Source: Chlamydiales bacterium (lineage in GTDB: Bacteria > Chlamydiota > Chlamydiia > Chlamydiales > JAAKFR01). Taken from it: a stretch of 64,000 nt of DNA. This document shows positions 18,701-29,322 of the stretch, piece after piece. The stretch covers positions 1 through 64,000 of the forward strand of contig JAJACK010000002.1 in NCBI GenBank assembly GCA_022601535.1, written 5' to 3'. The position numbers and the translations under genes were made by a program. The stretch's first letter is position 1, and each line of letters begins with the position of its first letter. The notes beneath the pieces were generated by a model, which searched no databases, was not told the origin of the DNA, and saw only the letters and a list, made by a program, of their open reading frames with translations.

Positions 18701-19198
18701 TTATTGACTAGTCAAACGGTATTCTACATCTTTTACAATTTCTTTTGGGACAAAATGGTCGAGAGGTCGCCCTCCTCGACCTATTTCTTGAATAAGTGTT
18801 GAGCTAAGATCTCGGTATTCAGGTGCTGCACTGATCCAAAATGTCTCTACTCCGCTCATTTGCCTATTGAGGGAAGCTTGAGCTATTTCAAAATCTAGAT
18901 CACCTGAAGTTCGCACAGATCTGATAATAGTTGCAATCGAGTGTAATTGAACAAAATCAATAAGTAGGTTTTCAAAAGCAACAACTTCTATTTTAGGGTC
19001 ATTATAGAAGACGCGGCGGAGTAGCTCAATGCGCTCTTTTTGGGAGAAAGTGGGTTGTTGTTTCGATGAATTAATGCCAATACCGATATAGATCTTGTCA
19101 AAAAAAAGTGCACATCGACGGGCAATATCAACGTGGCCAACTGTTGGAGGATCAAATGTTCCAGGATATATCGCTGTGGTTGTCTTATCTTTTTTCAT
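18701..19198 (-). CDS. coaD: Phosphopantetheine adenylyltransferase
   Basis: This enzyme makes dephospho-CoA from 4'-phosphopantetheine and ATP, the fourth step of CoA synthesis. The nucleotidyltransferase start AIYPGTFDPPTVGHVDIARR contains the (T/H)xGH motif (TVGH), and the ISS.LI-type signature appears as LSSTLIQEI near the C-terminus. The length of 165 residues is normal. The ATG overlaps the end of the S1/P1 nuclease gene by 14 nt. Confidence 0.96.
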   Translation of the reverse strand: MKKDKTTTAIYPGTFDPPTVGHVDIARRCALFFDKIYIGIGINSSKQQPTFSQKERIELLRRVFYNDPKIEVVAFENLLIDFVQLHSIATIIRSVRTSGDLDFEIAQASLNRQMSGVETFWISAAPEYRDLSSTLIQEIGRGGRPLDHFVPKEIVKDVEYRLTSQ

Positions 19199-20048
19199 AA
19201 AGCTTATTCAGTAAGTTTGCAAGTCGATAGCCGGCTAGTGCTATTTGTCTTTTTGCGACTTCTTGTCCTCTTTTAATATATTCACTAGATGGAGTTATAT
19301 CTGGTTCAATACCATCATATACACATGAGACAGCAATATCATAGCTTTCTTGACTCCAATTTGTAATGCTCATATCTAAATGTTCAGGAAGAGCTTCAGG
19401 GGGATAGCAATTGATAATATCTTCTGCAAAAGATGTTAGCCAAGCTTCATTTTTTTCATCAAGGGGGCGTGTCATTTGTAGGCTCCCAAGTCCAAGCATC
19501 GAATCCCAAAGGGTATGAAGATTTTTGAATTTTGAGTCTTTTAAATGGAAACGATGTCCAGCCATATCTCCATCAGGAAATTGGTTAGAATACAATTGGA
19601 TGCAATGCAGAGGTTGATGAATATCACTGACACAGTGAAGCAAAAAACAGAGCATGAAAGATTGTTCCCACTCACTTGCATTTGGATTTTTTAAAGTCTT
19701 AAGTGATTGGTTAATCGCAGAGTGTAAATTATTAGTTGAAACAAGGGTTTCAATGATATTTATCTCTCGTTCAGACAGTATGTTATCGGGGTCATAAGGC
19801 TTAAGTACTCCGTGCCATACCTTAAAGCCCGAAAGGCCCAAGCTGGTCATGTCATCAGGAAAACAAGATGCTGTTAAGAGCGTGTTACAATTAGGAAAGT
19901 CCTCTTCAAAATAGCTAATGACATCCTGTATTTTCTTCTGCACAGGAGGCGTCAATTGGGATTTTGCAACCTGGACTGTAAGCATATGTGCGGTATCCCA
20001 CCACGTAAATCCAGTTTGCGAAAGGGTGATAATGAGAAAAATTCCCAT
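19185..20048 (-). CDS. S1/P1-type nuclease, secreted
   Basis: 287 residues with a short N-terminal signal peptide (MGIFLIITLSQTGFT). The mature protein would begin WWDTAHM, so the N-terminal Trp and the His could take part in zinc binding as in nuclease P1. Other ligands of the tri-zinc site are visible: the Asp pair in CFPDD, the His of VWHGV, and His and Asp in HCVSDIHQPLHC, plus DMAGHRFH and NLHTLWD. Such enzymes cut single-stranded DNA or RNA outside the cytoplasm. Predicted export suggests nucleotide salvage or action on host nucleic acid (inferred). Confidence 0.92.
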   Translation of the reverse strand: MGIFLIITLSQTGFTWWDTAHMLTVQVAKSQLTPPVQKKIQDVISYFEEDFPNCNTLLTASCFPDDMTSLGLSGFKVWHGVLKPYDPDNILSEREINIIETLVSTNNLHSAINQSLKTLKNPNASEWEQSFMLCFLLHCVSDIHQPLHCIQLYSNQFPDGDMAGHRFHLKDSKFKNLHTLWDSMLGLGSLQMTRPLDEKNEAWLTSFAEDIINCYPPEALPEHLDMSITNWSQESYDIAVSCVYDGIEPDITPSSEYIKRGQEVAKRQIALAGYRLANLLNKLYEKR

Positions 20049-20170
20049 GCATATAGATCTAAAAATAATAATAAACTCCCTATATTTTGGAAGGAGTGTA
20101 TAAAGAAGTGATATAGAGTGTCAATCAAATTACCTTAAGGAAGAATATTCCAAAAAAAATATAGAAGAAA

Positions 20171-20608
20171 ATGCTATTGATATCAATAATGCGGAGTATG
20201 CAAGAAGATTTGCAAATATTCGGACAACGGTTTAGGCAGCGGCGTGAAGAGAGAAATCTCTCTCTTAAAGAGGTTGAAAATTCAACTTCAATAAGAATGG
20301 GTCATCTAGAAGCGATTGAAGAGGGGCGGTTTAGCAATCTAATCTCTCCCGTCTATGCTCAAGGATTTATTAAAAAGTACGCCTCTTTTCTAGAGCTCGA
20401 TGGTGATCAGATGATGATCGAACACCCCCAAGTTGAGGAGTATCTCAATCAAAAAAAGAATGGGGAGTACACATTTTTGGGATCAATCGAGGTGCGGGGC
20501 TCTCCTGCTGCCGATGTTAAATGGGTCTCAAGTGTTCTGTGGGTTGGCGGCTCGATGTTTGCTATTTTAACCTTGTGGTTTTTAGCTCGTAGTTTAGGTT
20601 TCTTTTGA
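20171..20608 (+). CDS. rodZ: RodZ-like protein: helix-turn-helix domain plus one C-terminal membrane segment
   Basis: 145 residues. Residues about 15-80 form a RodZ-type HTH (FGQRFRQRREERNLSLKEV, then SPVYAQGFIKKYASFLELD), and a single hydrophobic helix lies at about 117-140. In E. coli and Chlamydia RodZ binds MreB and guides cell-wall synthesis at division; in chlamydiae this takes place without FtsZ. The periplasmic domain of long RodZ proteins is absent here. Internal ATGs at 20189 and 20198 are possible starts. The stop overlaps the TTG start of the DUF368 gene. Confidence 0.85.
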   Translation: MLLISIMRSMQEDLQIFGQRFRQRREERNLSLKEVENSTSIRMGHLEAIEEGRFSNLISPVYAQGFIKKYASFLELDGDQMMIEHPQVEEYLNQKKNGEYTFLGSIEVRGSPAADVKWVSSVLWVGGSMFAILTLWFLARSLGFF

Positions 20609-21393
20609 TTTTACTCTTTTTCATCGGAATGGTGATGGGAATCGCTGATCTCATTCCTGGGATTTCTGGGGGGACTGTCGCTTTTTTATTCGGTATCTAT
20701 GACGATTTGGTCGAAGGGTTGAAGTCGTTAAAGTTCTCTACCCTCAAAGAGGTTCACTGGTCTTTTCTTCTCCCCCTTGGAGGAGGAATTGCAACGTCTC
20801 TTCTGATCTTCTCAAAGCTCATGGCTTATTTCCTCACCTCACACCAAATCACTCTTTTTGCCTTTTTATTTGGTGTCGTCTCTGCAGCTTCAGTTAAAAG
20901 TTACTCGAGCTTAGAGAAAAAAAGCCCTCTTTGGATGCTCCTTGGTGTCGCTATTGCCTTTTTTCTATGTGGAATTTCAACTCTTTCTCTTGTCGAGCTC
21001 TCTCCACTTTGGTTGATAGCAGCTGGTGCAATCGCTGCGATGGCAATGCTTCTTCCTGGGCTTTCAGGGAGTTACCTTCTCCATCTTTTTGGCGTCTATC
21101 CTCTCATTATTTTTGCCCTCTCGACTCCTTTCCAAAAAAATGCTTTGATCACTCTCTCTCTTACGGGATTGGGTGTGACATGTGGGGTTTTCTGTTTTTC
21201 TAGGCTGATTGTTGTTCTTCTTCAAAGGTTTAGGGTTCAAATGCTCTCTTTGCTTATCGGCTTGATGGCGGGGGGATTGCGTTCTATTTGGCCTTTTTCA
21301 GCAGACCACCTTGGATCAACCATTGCAATTGCTTTTTCTGGATTTATCTTGTTTAACCTTATTGAGTTAAAATCAATAAAAGCCGTTGTTTAA
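20605..21393 (+). CDS. DUF368 polytopic membrane protein (PopT-type undecaprenyl-phosphate transporter)
   Basis: 262 residues, about eight hydrophobic helices, with the family signature GIADLIPGISGGTVAF in the first helix pair and a repeat of it later (AAMAMLLPGLSGSYLL), the inverted-repeat pattern of DUF368. Members in other bacteria have recently been implicated in recycling undecaprenyl phosphate across the membrane. The start is a TTG overlapping the rodZ stop (TTGA); the first ATG (20629) would delete half of helix 1. Coupling with rodZ fits a shared role in cell-envelope synthesis (inferred). Confidence 0.88.
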   Translation: MILLFFIGMVMGIADLIPGISGGTVAFLFGIYDDLVEGLKSLKFSTLKEVHWSFLLPLGGGIATSLLIFSKLMAYFLTSHQITLFAFLFGVVSAASVKSYSSLEKKSPLWMLLGVAIAFFLCGISTLSLVELSPLWLIAAGAIAAMAMLLPGLSGSYLLHLFGVYPLIIFALSTPFQKNALITLSLTGLGVTCGVFCFSRLIVVLLQRFRVQMLSLLIGLMAGGLRSIWPFSADHLGSTIAIAFSGFILFNLIELKSIKAVV

Positions 21394-21425
21394 ATTTTTC
21401 TTTTAATCGTGTAGAATGAAGTTAT

Positions 21426-23498
21426 ATGTCACATCGTCCCCAATACACGAACCGCCTTATCCATGAAAAATCTCCTTATTTGCTTCAACACGCACACAAT
21501 CCGATCGATTGGTATCCTTGGGGAGAAGAAGCGTTTAACGCAGCTAGAGAACAAGATAAGCCGATCTTTCTTTCGATAGGCTACGCAACATGCCACTGGT
21601 GTCATGTGATGGATCAAGAGTCTTTTTCCAACGTGGAATTGGCGCAGATGATGAATGAAACATTCATCAATATCAATGTTGATCGGGAAGAAATGCCCGA
21701 GGTAGATAGCCTTTATATGGAATTTGCACAGGCGATCATGTCTGGAGGTGCTGGATGGCCACTCAATTTGATCCTTACTCCAGAATTAGAGCCATTTTTT
21801 GCCGCGACATACCTTCCTTCTGATGCGATGCACGGCTTTTTGGGAATGAAGCAGTTAATTATGAGAGTGCGTCAAATTTGGGAAGATCGTGAAGAGCGTG
21901 AGAATGTTGCATCACAGGCAAGCAAGATTGTCGATGTCTTTGCAGAGCAAATAGAGGAGCCTTCTTCTGTTTTGCCAGGTCCACAAGAGATTCAAAAAGC
22001 ATCTGAGCTTCTATTTAAGACAGCTGATCCGATTTATGGAGGAACAAAAGGGGCTCCTAAATTCCCCATTGGTTTTCAAGCGTGTTTTTTGCTTCGTCAA
22101 TCGATTTCTTCAAGTGATTCTCGTTCACTATTTTATGTCGAAAAAACCCTTGATATGATGTATCGAGGGGGAATTTATGACCATGTGGGCGGGGGATTTT
22201 CTCGCTACTGTATCGATGAGCAGTGGATGATTCCTCATTTTGAGAAGATGTTATACGACAACGCGATTTTGTCACGTGTCTATCTAGAAGCGTGGGAGTA
22301 TACAAAGCAGCCAAATTATCGAGAAGTATCAGAGCAACTCTTCAATTATCTTGTCAGGGAAATGCAAGGAGAGGAAGGGGGATTTTATTCTGCTGAAGAT
22401 GCTGATTCAGATGGAGATGAAGGAAAATTTTATTCCTGGACATGGGAAGAAATTCATCAGGTATTGGCCGACAAAGCTCCTCTTTTTTGTGAATATTATG
22501 GCGTGACACCTGCAGGAAATTTCAAAGGAAATAATATCTTGCACATGCCTTTCTCGATCAGGGAATTTTCCGATTTTAGACGGATAGAGCCTTCAGAGCT
22601 TCTAAATGAGATGAAAGGGTTAAAAGAGCAGTTGTGGAATGTGCGTGAAAAACGGAACCGCCCTCTGAAAGATGATAAAATATTGACGGCGTGGAATGGT
22701 CTTGCCATCCACGCTTTTGTCGAAGGGGGACGAGCACTTCTCAATCCAACCTATCTTGAAGTGGCTGAAAAAGCGGCAAGATTTATTCGAAAGAATCTTT
22801 GGGAAGAGGGGACTCTTAAGCGAAGATGGAGAGATGGAGAGGCAAAACATGAAGGAATTTTAGATGATTACGCCTTTATGATTCATGGTCTTCTCTCTCT
22901 TTTTGAAGCCGATTGTGGTGTCAATTGGTTGGAATTTGCCCTTGAACTTTCTCAAGTTCTCGATACAGATTTTCTCTCTGATCAAGGAGCTTACTACCTG
23001 ACAAATGGAAAAGATCCCAACCTGCTTCTTCGTCGGTGTGAATTTTATGATGGAGCTGAACCTTCAGGAAATGCACTGCATGCAGAAAATTTACTCCGTC
23101 TCTACCAGATCACAGGAATAAGAGAGTACCGTGCCCGTGCTGAGAAGCTTTTCTTAGCTGCAAAGGAGCATATCGATCTCTACCCTCCAGGAACGTGTTA
23201 CCACCTGATGGCACTGCAGCGGATGCTCGATGTAAAGGCCCCGACAATTACCATCTCCCTCAATGAAAAAGAGGAGTATAAAGATGAAATTAGCAAGATG
23301 ATTGCAGCACACTACCTTCCTCACAAAGTTGTCATTTGGCGGCGGGAGAGTGATGAGGTGCTGCGCGATCTTGTCCCACCGAGCCGAGTGATGCAACCTA
23401 TTGAAGGGAAAACAACTCTCTATATTTGTTACCAAGATCACTGTTTAGAGCCGATTATTGAGCTCCCCAAAATGTGGGAAGCATTTGATAAGTTGTAG
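21426..23498 (+). CDS. Thioredoxin-domain protein of the YyaL/SPATA20 (DUF255) family
   Basis: 690 residues. The first about 170 residues form a thioredoxin-like DUF255 domain with [19 protein letters not shown] and the CxxC-type CHWC at about residue 58-61 ([11 protein letters not shown]). The rest is an alpha/alpha barrel like glycoside hydrolases and epimerases ([30 protein letters not shown]). The biochemical role is unknown. It precedes the SurA-like gene and ksgA, an order that from memory also occurs in Chlamydia trachomatis (CT356-CT355-CT354). No signal peptide is seen. Confidence 0.93.
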   Translation: MSHRPQYTNRLIHEKSPYLLQHAHNPIDWYPWGEEAFNAAREQDKPIFLSIGYATCHWCHVMDQESFSNVELAQMMNETFININVDREEMPEVDSLYMEFAQAIMSGGAGWPLNLILTPELEPFFAATYLPSDAMHGFLGMKQLIMRVRQIWEDREERENVASQASKIVDVFAEQIEEPSSVLPGPQEIQKASELLFKTADPIYGGTKGAPKFPIGFQACFLLRQSISSSDSRSLFYVEKTLDMMYRGGIYDHVGGGFSRYCIDEQWMIPHFEKMLYDNAILSRVYLEAWEYTKQPNYREVSEQLFNYLVREMQGEEGGFYSAEDADSDGDEGKFYSWTWEEIHQVLADKAPLFCEYYGVTPAGNFKGNNILHMPFSIREFSDFRRIEPSELLNEMKGLKEQLWNVREKRNRPLKDDKILTAWNGLAIHAFVEGGRALLNPTYLEVAEKAARFIRKNLWEEGTLKRRWRDGEAKHEGILDDYAFMIHGLLSLFEADCGVNWLEFALELSQVLDTDFLSDQGAYYLTNGKDPNLLLRRCEFYDGAEPSGNALHAENLLRLYQITGIREYRARAEKLFLAAKEHIDLYPPGTCYHLMALQRMLDVKAPTITISLNEKEEYKDEISKMIAAHYLPHKVVIWRRESDEVLRDLVPPSRVMQPIEGKTTLYICYQDHCLEPIIELPKMWEAFDKL

Positions 23499-23532
23499 AA
23501 TTAAATAGTCGATTTCTATACTCTCTTGGGAG

Positions 23533-24564
23533 ATGTTAAAAAAAATCTTTCCCGTTCTAATCTCTTGTAGCTTGTTTGCCGCCCCTTCAATGACTCCGGG
23601 TGTCGATTTTTCGTTGAGTAACTCGATGCCCGACTATGTCGAGGTGAACAACCGCGTCTTGCTCAAAATCGGAGGAAAGCCAGTCACTGTAATGGATGTG
23701 GTACGGAAGATGGATCTTGTTTTCTATCAACAGTTTCCCGATCTAGTCTCATCGCCAGGAGCGCGTTATGAGTTTTACACGGCAAGTTGGCGGGGGATGC
23801 TCGCCAATGTGATCGATGATAAATTGATCTGTACAGATGCAGAGGAGAAAAAAGTAGAGGTATCTGACGGAGAAATTCGAGGGGAGATGGAAAAATATTT
23901 TGGTCCCAATGTTGTATTTACAATTGATCGATTGGGGATTGGCTTTGATGAGGCGTGGGAGCTTGTCAAAACAGAATTGACCGTGCAGCAAATGTCGGGA
24001 ATGATGGTTTATAGTAAAGCGCTTGCCGATGTCCACCCACGTGAGGTGAAGAGGCGGTATGAGAAGATGCTTGCCGACAATCCTCCTGAAAATCGGTGGA
24101 TCTACCAAGTGGTTTCTCTCCGTGGAGAAGATGATGTTGAAACATTGGATGTTGCACATAAAGCACACAACCTTCTTGCTATGGGGCAAGTTCCTCTTGA
24201 GTTGATCAAGGGGAATGTGGAAGAGAAAAATGTGAAAGTGACGTTGTCAGCTGAATATACCCGCACACCAAAAGAAATTTCAGGTAGCCACCGAGCTGCC
24301 CTTGAAACATTGGATGTAGGGAGTTTTAGCAAACCGATTTCTAAAAGAGGTGTTGCCTACATCTTCCACTTAAAAGAATTTCAAAAAGGGGAGCCAATCC
24401 CCTTTAATGAAGTGGCTCAAAAGCTGAAGCAAGAAGTGATTCAAGAGAAAATCGAAAAATATAATGCGGAATATAGGTTGAAGCTTCGAAAACATTACGG
24501 TTTGACAGACAGCTACCTCTCCGAGCTTATCCCAGAAGAGACACAACCTTTTGCACTCCGGTAA
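23533..24564 (+). CDS. SurA-like periplasmic chaperone / parvulin-type prolyl isomerase
   Basis: 343 residues with a signal peptide (MLKKIFPVLISCSLFAA). The mature N-terminal part has a SurA_N-like phrase (VNNRVLLKIGGKPVTVMDV) and conserved helices. The middle holds a degenerate parvulin domain (WIYQVVSLRGEDD, then KPISKRGVAYIFHL). In SurA such proteins escort outer-membrane porins across the periplasm. The catalytic residues of the isomerase are hard to place, so chaperone function is more likely than strong isomerase activity. The end overlaps ksgA by 14 nt. Confidence 0.78.
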   Translation: MLKKIFPVLISCSLFAAPSMTPGVDFSLSNSMPDYVEVNNRVLLKIGGKPVTVMDVVRKMDLVFYQQFPDLVSSPGARYEFYTASWRGMLANVIDDKLICTDAEEKKVEVSDGEIRGEMEKYFGPNVVFTIDRLGIGFDEAWELVKTELTVQQMSGMMVYSKALADVHPREVKRRYEKMLADNPPENRWIYQVVSLRGEDDVETLDVAHKAHNLLAMGQVPLELIKGNVEEKNVKVTLSAEYTRTPKEISGSHRAALETLDVGSFSKPISKRGVAYIFHLKEFQKGEPIPFNEVAQKLKQEVIQEKIEKYNAEYRLKLRKHYGLTDSYLSELIPEETQPFALR

Positions 24565-25288
24565 AATCCCTCCTTTAAAAAGCCTTTCTCAAAACTTTCT
24601 TATCGATCGTCATGTTATAGAGAAATTCCTCGATATTGCAGAGGTGGGAGAAGAGACGATCTTCGAAATTGGTCCAGGAAAGGGAAGCGTGACAAAAGCG
24701 ATGGAAAAGCGAGGTGCCAATGTCATTGCAGTTGAAAAAGATCACCGGTTGAGTGAAGCTTACGGTTGGATAGAAGGAGATATTCTCACCTATGACCTCG
24801 AGCAGCTTCCCAAATGTAAAGTGGTTTCCAATCTTCCTTACCACCTCACTTCACCTATTTTAGCTCGCCTTCTTCCTAGGAGAGATCTTTTCACAACACT
24901 CACTGTGATTGTACAAAAAGAGATGGGAGAGAGGATGGTTGCTTCTCCAGGGTCAAAAAGCTATGGAAGGTTTTCGATTTTTAATCAATTCTATGCAGAT
25001 GTGAAGTATGCCTTCACAATTGGTCCCAACGCTTTTTCCCCCAAGCCAAAAGTTGAATCAGCAGTCATTCATTTAACATTGAAAGAGCCTCCTCAAGTGG
25101 ATGAAGCACCTTTTTTCGAATTGGTGAAAAAGGCATTTCAGACAAGACGGAAGATGGTGGGAAAGACGATTGGAAAAACATTTGTTGTTCAAGCAGGAAT
25201 CGATCCAACTCTTCGTCCTGAAATGCTCTCTTTAGATGATTTTCTGAAAATCAACCAATTTTATTCCGCACCTGACCAGACCAGTTGA
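24551..25288 (+). CDS. ksgA: 16S rRNA dimethyladenosine transferase
   Basis: RsmA/KsgA dimethylates the two adjacent adenines in helix 45 of 16S rRNA. Visible motifs are LSQNFLIDRHVIEKF, the SAM site EIGPGKGSVT, the acidic AVEKD and the catalytic NLPY in VVSNLPYHL. At 245 residues it is shorter than most; the loss is largely between AVEKD and EGD, where the usual helix and strand are condensed. The start is a TTG at 24551 (HSGKIPPLKSLSQNF), inside the previous gene. The last 38 nt overlap the convergent nadK. Confidence 0.94.
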   Translation: MHSGKIPPLKSLSQNFLIDRHVIEKFLDIAEVGEETIFEIGPGKGSVTKAMEKRGANVIAVEKDHRLSEAYGWIEGDILTYDLEQLPKCKVVSNLPYHLTSPILARLLPRRDLFTTLTVIVQKEMGERMVASPGSKSYGRFSIFNQFYADVKYAFTIGPNAFSPKPKVESAVIHLTLKEPPQVDEAPFFELVKKAFQTRRKMVGKTIGKTFVVQAGIDPTLRPEMLSLDDFLKINQFYSAPDQTS

Positions 25289-26102
25289 GCTTAGTTCTAA
25301 GGGTAGAAAAATTATCGGTTCGGTGAAGTTTGATCATTTTGATCGTTCGCTTAGCGCGAGAAACGGTAAAAATCTCATTTGTGGCCATCGTATTTCGAGA
25401 AATTCCATCATAGGTGATTTCGACAGGATCATAGGGACTTTGGTATTGCACTTCGATTTGTTGGCTTGGCATAAGCACAATTGGTCTATTAGAAATCGTG
25501 TGAGGGCAGATAGGGGTGATGACAAATGCTTCAATTTCAGGCGATAAAATGGGGCCACCGGCCGCAAGCGAATAGGCCGTTGAACCGCTCGGGGTTGAGA
25601 GGATAATTCCATCTGCTGAGAAGGTGTTGAGGTAGGTGCCATCGACATGGATTGAGAGGTCGATAAGAGAGGGGTTTTTTGCTCGGTGGATCACCATTTC
25701 ATTGATGGCAAAGCACCGCTTGTCATCTGGGCAGACTCCTTCCATGACAATCCGTTCTTGGATTGTATAACTCCCACCGATAAGGTCTTCCAAGCTTGGA
25801 ATGAGGTCGGGAAGGGGAATATCGGCCATAAAGCCGAGGTGGCCAAGATTGATGCCGAGAATAGGAGCTGCGAGCTCAGGATGGTTGTGGAGGACACGCA
25901 AAATGGTGCCATCACCACCGATAGAGATGAGAAAATCAATTTTTTGGGGGTCAACTGTATTGATAGGTGGCAGGTCGAGCTCTTTGGCTCCATCTTCTCC
26001 AGTGACAAGATCGACTTTCTTTTCTTTGAAAAAATCGCGTACAACGACAGCAACATCGAAGGCAGCCCGTTTTTTCATATTGGCAAAGAGGGCTATTTTC
26101 AT
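25251..26102 (-). CDS. nadK: NAD kinase
   Basis: Phosphorylates NAD to NADP. The 283-residue protein shows the GGDGT motif ([13 protein letters not shown]), [13 protein letters not shown] and the second signature [17 protein letters not shown]. Length and motifs are normal. The ATG overlaps the end of dxs by 4 nt, so it is the last gene of an xseA-xseB-dxs-nadK unit. It is convergent with ksgA and overlaps it by 38 nt. Confidence 0.96.
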   Translation of the reverse strand: MKIALFANMKKRAAFDVAVVVRDFFKEKKVDLVTGEDGAKELDLPPINTVDPQKIDFLISIGGDGTILRVLHNHPELAAPILGINLGHLGFMADIPLPDLIPSLEDLIGGSYTIQERIVMEGVCPDDKRCFAINEMVIHRAKNPSLIDLSIHVDGTYLNTFSADGIILSTPSGSTAYSLAAGGPILSPEIEAFVITPICPHTISNRPIVLMPSQQIEVQYQSPYDPVEITYDGISRNTMATNEIFTVSRAKRTIKMIKLHRTDNFSTLRTKLNWSGQVRNKIG

Positions 26103-27910
26103 GCGGGCTCAAGCTCCTTTTTAAAAGAGAAAGTTTCGATGATTTTTTGGGCCATCTGCTTCGGTGTCATTCCAATTTTTTCGAGGAGTTCCTGATAATT
26201 GCCGTGGTCTAAAAACTGCTCGGGGACACCAAAATTCAATACGTTATGGTCGCTAAGAAGGGGTGCTATTTCGCTGGCAAGTCCTCCTTTTAGAGAGTGC
26301 TCTTCAATGGTGACAATATTTTTGTGGGTTTGAAAGAGCTTTGAGATGAGTTGAAGGTCCAGCGGTTTGAGAAAAATAGGATCGACAATCGTCGGTTTAA
26401 TTGGAAGAAGCTCGGCGAGCTTGCAAGCACTCTCAACATGGTGACCTAAAGCGATGATCAAAACATCTTCTCCTTCGGAGATCACCTCCGCTCTGCCAAG
26501 AGGGCGGTAGTGGAGTGTTTCAGTTGCATCGGTCGTTGGAAGGTTGGGATAACGGATTGCAGTCGGCCGTTTCCATCCAAATGCCGACTGTGTAAGCTCT
26601 TTGAGAAGTTGTCCATTGCGAGGTTGACAGATCACCATATTGGGCATCGCTTTGAGAAAACTCATCTCGTAGATGCCATGGTGCGTAGCTCCATCTCCAT
26701 AGGCAAGACCCGCTCTATCAACGGCAAAGACAACCGGGATCTTTTGTAAGCAGACATCTTGGAAGAGGTTGTCGAGTGCACGTTGGAAAAAAGTTGAGTA
26801 GATCGAACAGATCACATGGAGATTGCCTTGTTTTGCCAAGCCTCCGCAAAAAGTGACAGCATGCCCCTCAGCAATTCCCACATCAAAAGAGCGATCTGGA
26901 AATGCCTCAAAAAACGGATCGAGACAAGCGCCGAGCGACATGGCAGGTGTGACAACCGTGAGGGAGCGATCTTTTTTTCCCATTTCAACAAGGTGTTGTC
27001 CAAACAATTTCGGGAAAGTGGGTTGTTTAGAGGGAGAGGGGAGAAATTCGCACGTTTGAGGATCAAATGGCTTCACACCATGGAATGTGACAGGATCTTC
27101 TTCGGCAGGAGGAAGGCCAAATCCTTTGATTGTATTGGCATGGATGATAACCGGCATTTCAAGCTCTTTGACTGCTGTGAAGAGTTTGGCAAGTTTATTC
27201 ACATCGTGTCCATCGACAGGGCCGATATAGGCAAGACCATACTGCTCAAAAAAAGGGGAGGTGCTGAAAAGTCCTTTGACCGAATCACCGATTTTCTGTT
27301 TCTGTTTGACAAGGGTGGAGCCGTAGAGAGGAACTTTTTCCAAAATTCGTTCAAATTCGTGAGAAAGCTTATTTGTCATTGGATTACTGAGCATCCGACT
27401 TAAAATAGTTGTGATCCCTCCCACGTTGTGGGAAATTGCCATCGCATTGTCATTGAGGATAATAATGAAATTTTTCAGCTTTTTTGGGATGTTATTGAGC
27501 GCTTCTAAAGTGAGACCACAGGTGAGTGTTGCATCACCGATAATCGGAATGATGTAGTTCTCTTCACCTGCAAGATCACGCGCTTTGGCCATTCCAAGGG
27601 CAAGGGAGAGAGCTGTGCCAGCATGACCCGCATAGAAATGGTCGTGGGGCGACTCTTCGGGATGGGCAAAACCGGAGAGACCTTCACTTTTTCGAATTTT
27701 GTCAAAGCGGTCATCATCTCTCTCTGTAAGGAGTTTATGTGCATAGGTTTGATGACTTACATCAAAGATAAACTTGTCTTCAGGAGAGTTGAAAACGTGG
27801 TGAAGAGCGACTGTGAGCTCAACACTTCCAAGGTTAGAGGCGAGATGACCTCCATTTTTGGCCATTACATCGATGATCCGCTGCCGCAGTCTATCGACAG
27901 TTTCATTCAT
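26099..27910 (-). CDS. dxs: 1-deoxy-D-xylulose-5-phosphate synthase, short N-terminus
   Basis: First enzyme of the MEP isoprenoid pathway; it condenses pyruvate and glyceraldehyde-3-phosphate using thiamine diphosphate. Motifs: [30 protein letters not shown], the ThDP site GDATLTCG...NDNAMAIS, and GPVDGHD. The start [15 protein letters not shown] gives 603 residues and lacks about 30 residues (the LPQLADEIR-type helix) found at the front of most Dxs proteins. The frame stays open upstream, but that part is xseB read out of frame. The ATG overlaps the xseB stop (ATGAATGA), so the short form is probably genuine. Confidence 0.95.
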   Translation of the reverse strand: MNETVDRLRQRIIDVMAKNGGHLASNLGSVELTVALHHVFNSPEDKFIFDVSHQTYAHKLLTERDDDRFDKIRKSEGLSGFAHPEESPHDHFYAGHAGTALSLALGMAKARDLAGEENYIIPIIGDATLTCGLTLEALNNIPKKLKNFIIILNDNAMAISHNVGGITTILSRMLSNPMTNKLSHEFERILEKVPLYGSTLVKQKQKIGDSVKGLFSTSPFFEQYGLAYIGPVDGHDVNKLAKLFTAVKELEMPVIIHANTIKGFGLPPAEEDPVTFHGVKPFDPQTCEFLPSPSKQPTFPKLFGQHLVEMGKKDRSLTVVTPAMSLGACLDPFFEAFPDRSFDVGIAEGHAVTFCGGLAKQGNLHVICSIYSTFFQRALDNLFQDVCLQKIPVVFAVDRAGLAYGDGATHHGIYEMSFLKAMPNMVICQPRNGQLLKELTQSAFGWKRPTAIRYPNLPTTDATETLHYRPLGRAEVISEGEDVLIIALGHHVESACKLAELLPIKPTIVDPIFLKPLDLQLISKLFQTHKNIVTIEEHSLKGGLASEIAPLLSDHNVLNFGVPEQFLDHGNYQELLEKIGMTPKQMAQKIIETFSFKKELEPA

Positions 27911-28118
27911 GGATAAGGGGTGTTTGTTCAAGCTCTCCGTTCCGTTTTTTGACAAGAGTTTCAATTTTTTCTTCAGCCTCAGCCAAACGGCCAGAGCAAC
28001 TTGTAATGAGCTTGTCTGCCTCTTCATAGAGCTTGAGGGACTCATCTAGAGGGACATTTCCAGAGTTCATTTTCTCTAAAATTTCTTCTAATCGACTAAA
28101 TGCTTTTTCAAACTGCAT
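27903..28118 (-). CDS. xseB: Exodeoxyribonuclease VII small subunit
   Basis: 71 residues with the family core [25 protein letters not shown] followed by LYEEADKLI. It binds XseA in several copies and is needed for degradation of single-stranded DNA. It overlaps xseA by 31 nt and dxs by 8 nt, an order shared with Chlamydia (from memory). Confidence 0.93.
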   Translation of the reverse strand: MQFEKAFSRLEEILEKMNSGNVPLDESLKLYEEADKLITSCSGRLAEAEEKIETLVKKRNGELEQTPLIHE

Positions 28119-29299
28119 AGGAAAGCCTCTCCATCTGATAGGCGGGCGCGCACAATTTTGCCCTCTGTTAATTCTTGTGTTGAAACTATAACTGAATCGT
28201 GATTTTGATCAAAGAGGATGGAGTAGCCACGCGATAAAACATTTTGAGGATCGAGTGCTTTAAGCTCACGAGCCACTTGTCGCAGCTGTTGTTTTTTCAT
28301 CGTTGTCCTTGTTTGAACGGCTGAGTAGAGCTGTTTGTGGTAGGTTCTCAATTTTTGATTAAAATGGGAAATTTGGGTGGTTGGCCGTCTCGCTTCAGCC
28401 TCTTTTTTCCGTCCAACCAAAGCGAGTTTTTTACTTGCAAGAAGTTGTTTGATCACTCGGTCTAAAGCAGTTTGCATCTTGGTTAAGGTGTCTAGGGATT
28501 GCGCTGTCTCTTGAGAGACAATCTCGGCTGCGGCAGAAGGGGTGGGAGCGCGTACATCGGCTACAAAATCGGCGAGAGTGACGTCGCTTTCATGACCGAC
28601 AGCTGAGATAATAGGAATCTCACTTTCATAGATTGCTTTTGCAACGATTTCCTCGTTAAAAGGCCAGAGATCTTCGAGAGATCCTCCTCCTCGTCCCACG
28701 ATGAGAACATCGGCAAGGTTTTCCCGGTTAAAGGCGGCAATAGCTTCCGCAATTTCAGGAGCTGCGAGGCTCCCTTGCACGTGCACAGGGTAGAGAAGAA
28801 GGTGGAACCCTGGAGTGCGTCGCCTCAAAACATGGATGATATCGCGGATGACAGCGCCTGTTGGGCTTGTCACAACACCGATGGTTTTGGGGTAGGGAGG
28901 GAGCGGTTTTTTCTTCTCTTGATCGAACCACCCCCGCATTTGAAGCTCTTTTTTGAGAGCCTCTAGCTTGAGGAGCAATTCTCCAGCTCCAGCAAAGGAG
29001 AGAGAAGAAGCGATGAGCTGATATCGGCCGTGTGGGGGATAGACCGACACAGAGCCTGAAACAACCACTTGGTCTCCCTCTTTGGGGAGGCGCTCCAACC
29101 CCCTTTGATTCCCTTTGAAAAGAACTGCAGGGATTTTAGCCCCCTTATCTTTTAGGTCAAAATAGAGGTGGCCTGAGGAGTGTTTTTTGAAATTACTGAT
29201 CTCCCCAGAGACACCAACAGCAGAAAAAGAGGACTCTAACTGAGTTTTAATTTTAAAAGTGAGTTCAGAAACAGTGTGCGTGGTTGACTTTTGAGACAT
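28088..29299 (-). CDS. xseA: Exodeoxyribonuclease VII large subunit
   Basis: 403 residues. It has an N-terminal OB-fold ([22 protein letters not shown]) and the catalytic core with [31 protein letters not shown] and [28 protein letters not shown] split over two neighbouring motifs; a coiled-coil C-terminal part follows, which binds XseB. It degrades single-stranded DNA from both ends in repair. It is divergent from tpiA with only 23 nt between the starts. Confidence 0.96.
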   Translation of the reverse strand: MSQKSTTHTVSELTFKIKTQLESSFSAVGVSGEISNFKKHSSGHLYFDLKDKGAKIPAVLFKGNQRGLERLPKEGDQVVVSGSVSVYPPHGRYQLIASSLSFAGAGELLLKLEALKKELQMRGWFDQEKKKPLPPYPKTIGVVTSPTGAVIRDIIHVLRRRTPGFHLLLYPVHVQGSLAAPEIAEAIAAFNRENLADVLIVGRGGGSLEDLWPFNEEIVAKAIYESEIPIISAVGHESDVTLADFVADVRAPTPSAAAEIVSQETAQSLDTLTKMQTALDRVIKQLLASKKLALVGRKKEAEARRPTTQISHFNQKLRTYHKQLYSAVQTRTTMKKQQLRQVARELKALDPQNVLSRGYSILFDQNHDSVIVSTQELTEGKIVRARLSDGEAFLCSLKKHLVD

Positions 29300-29322
29300 T
29301 GTTATAGTATCCTGTTTTCCCT

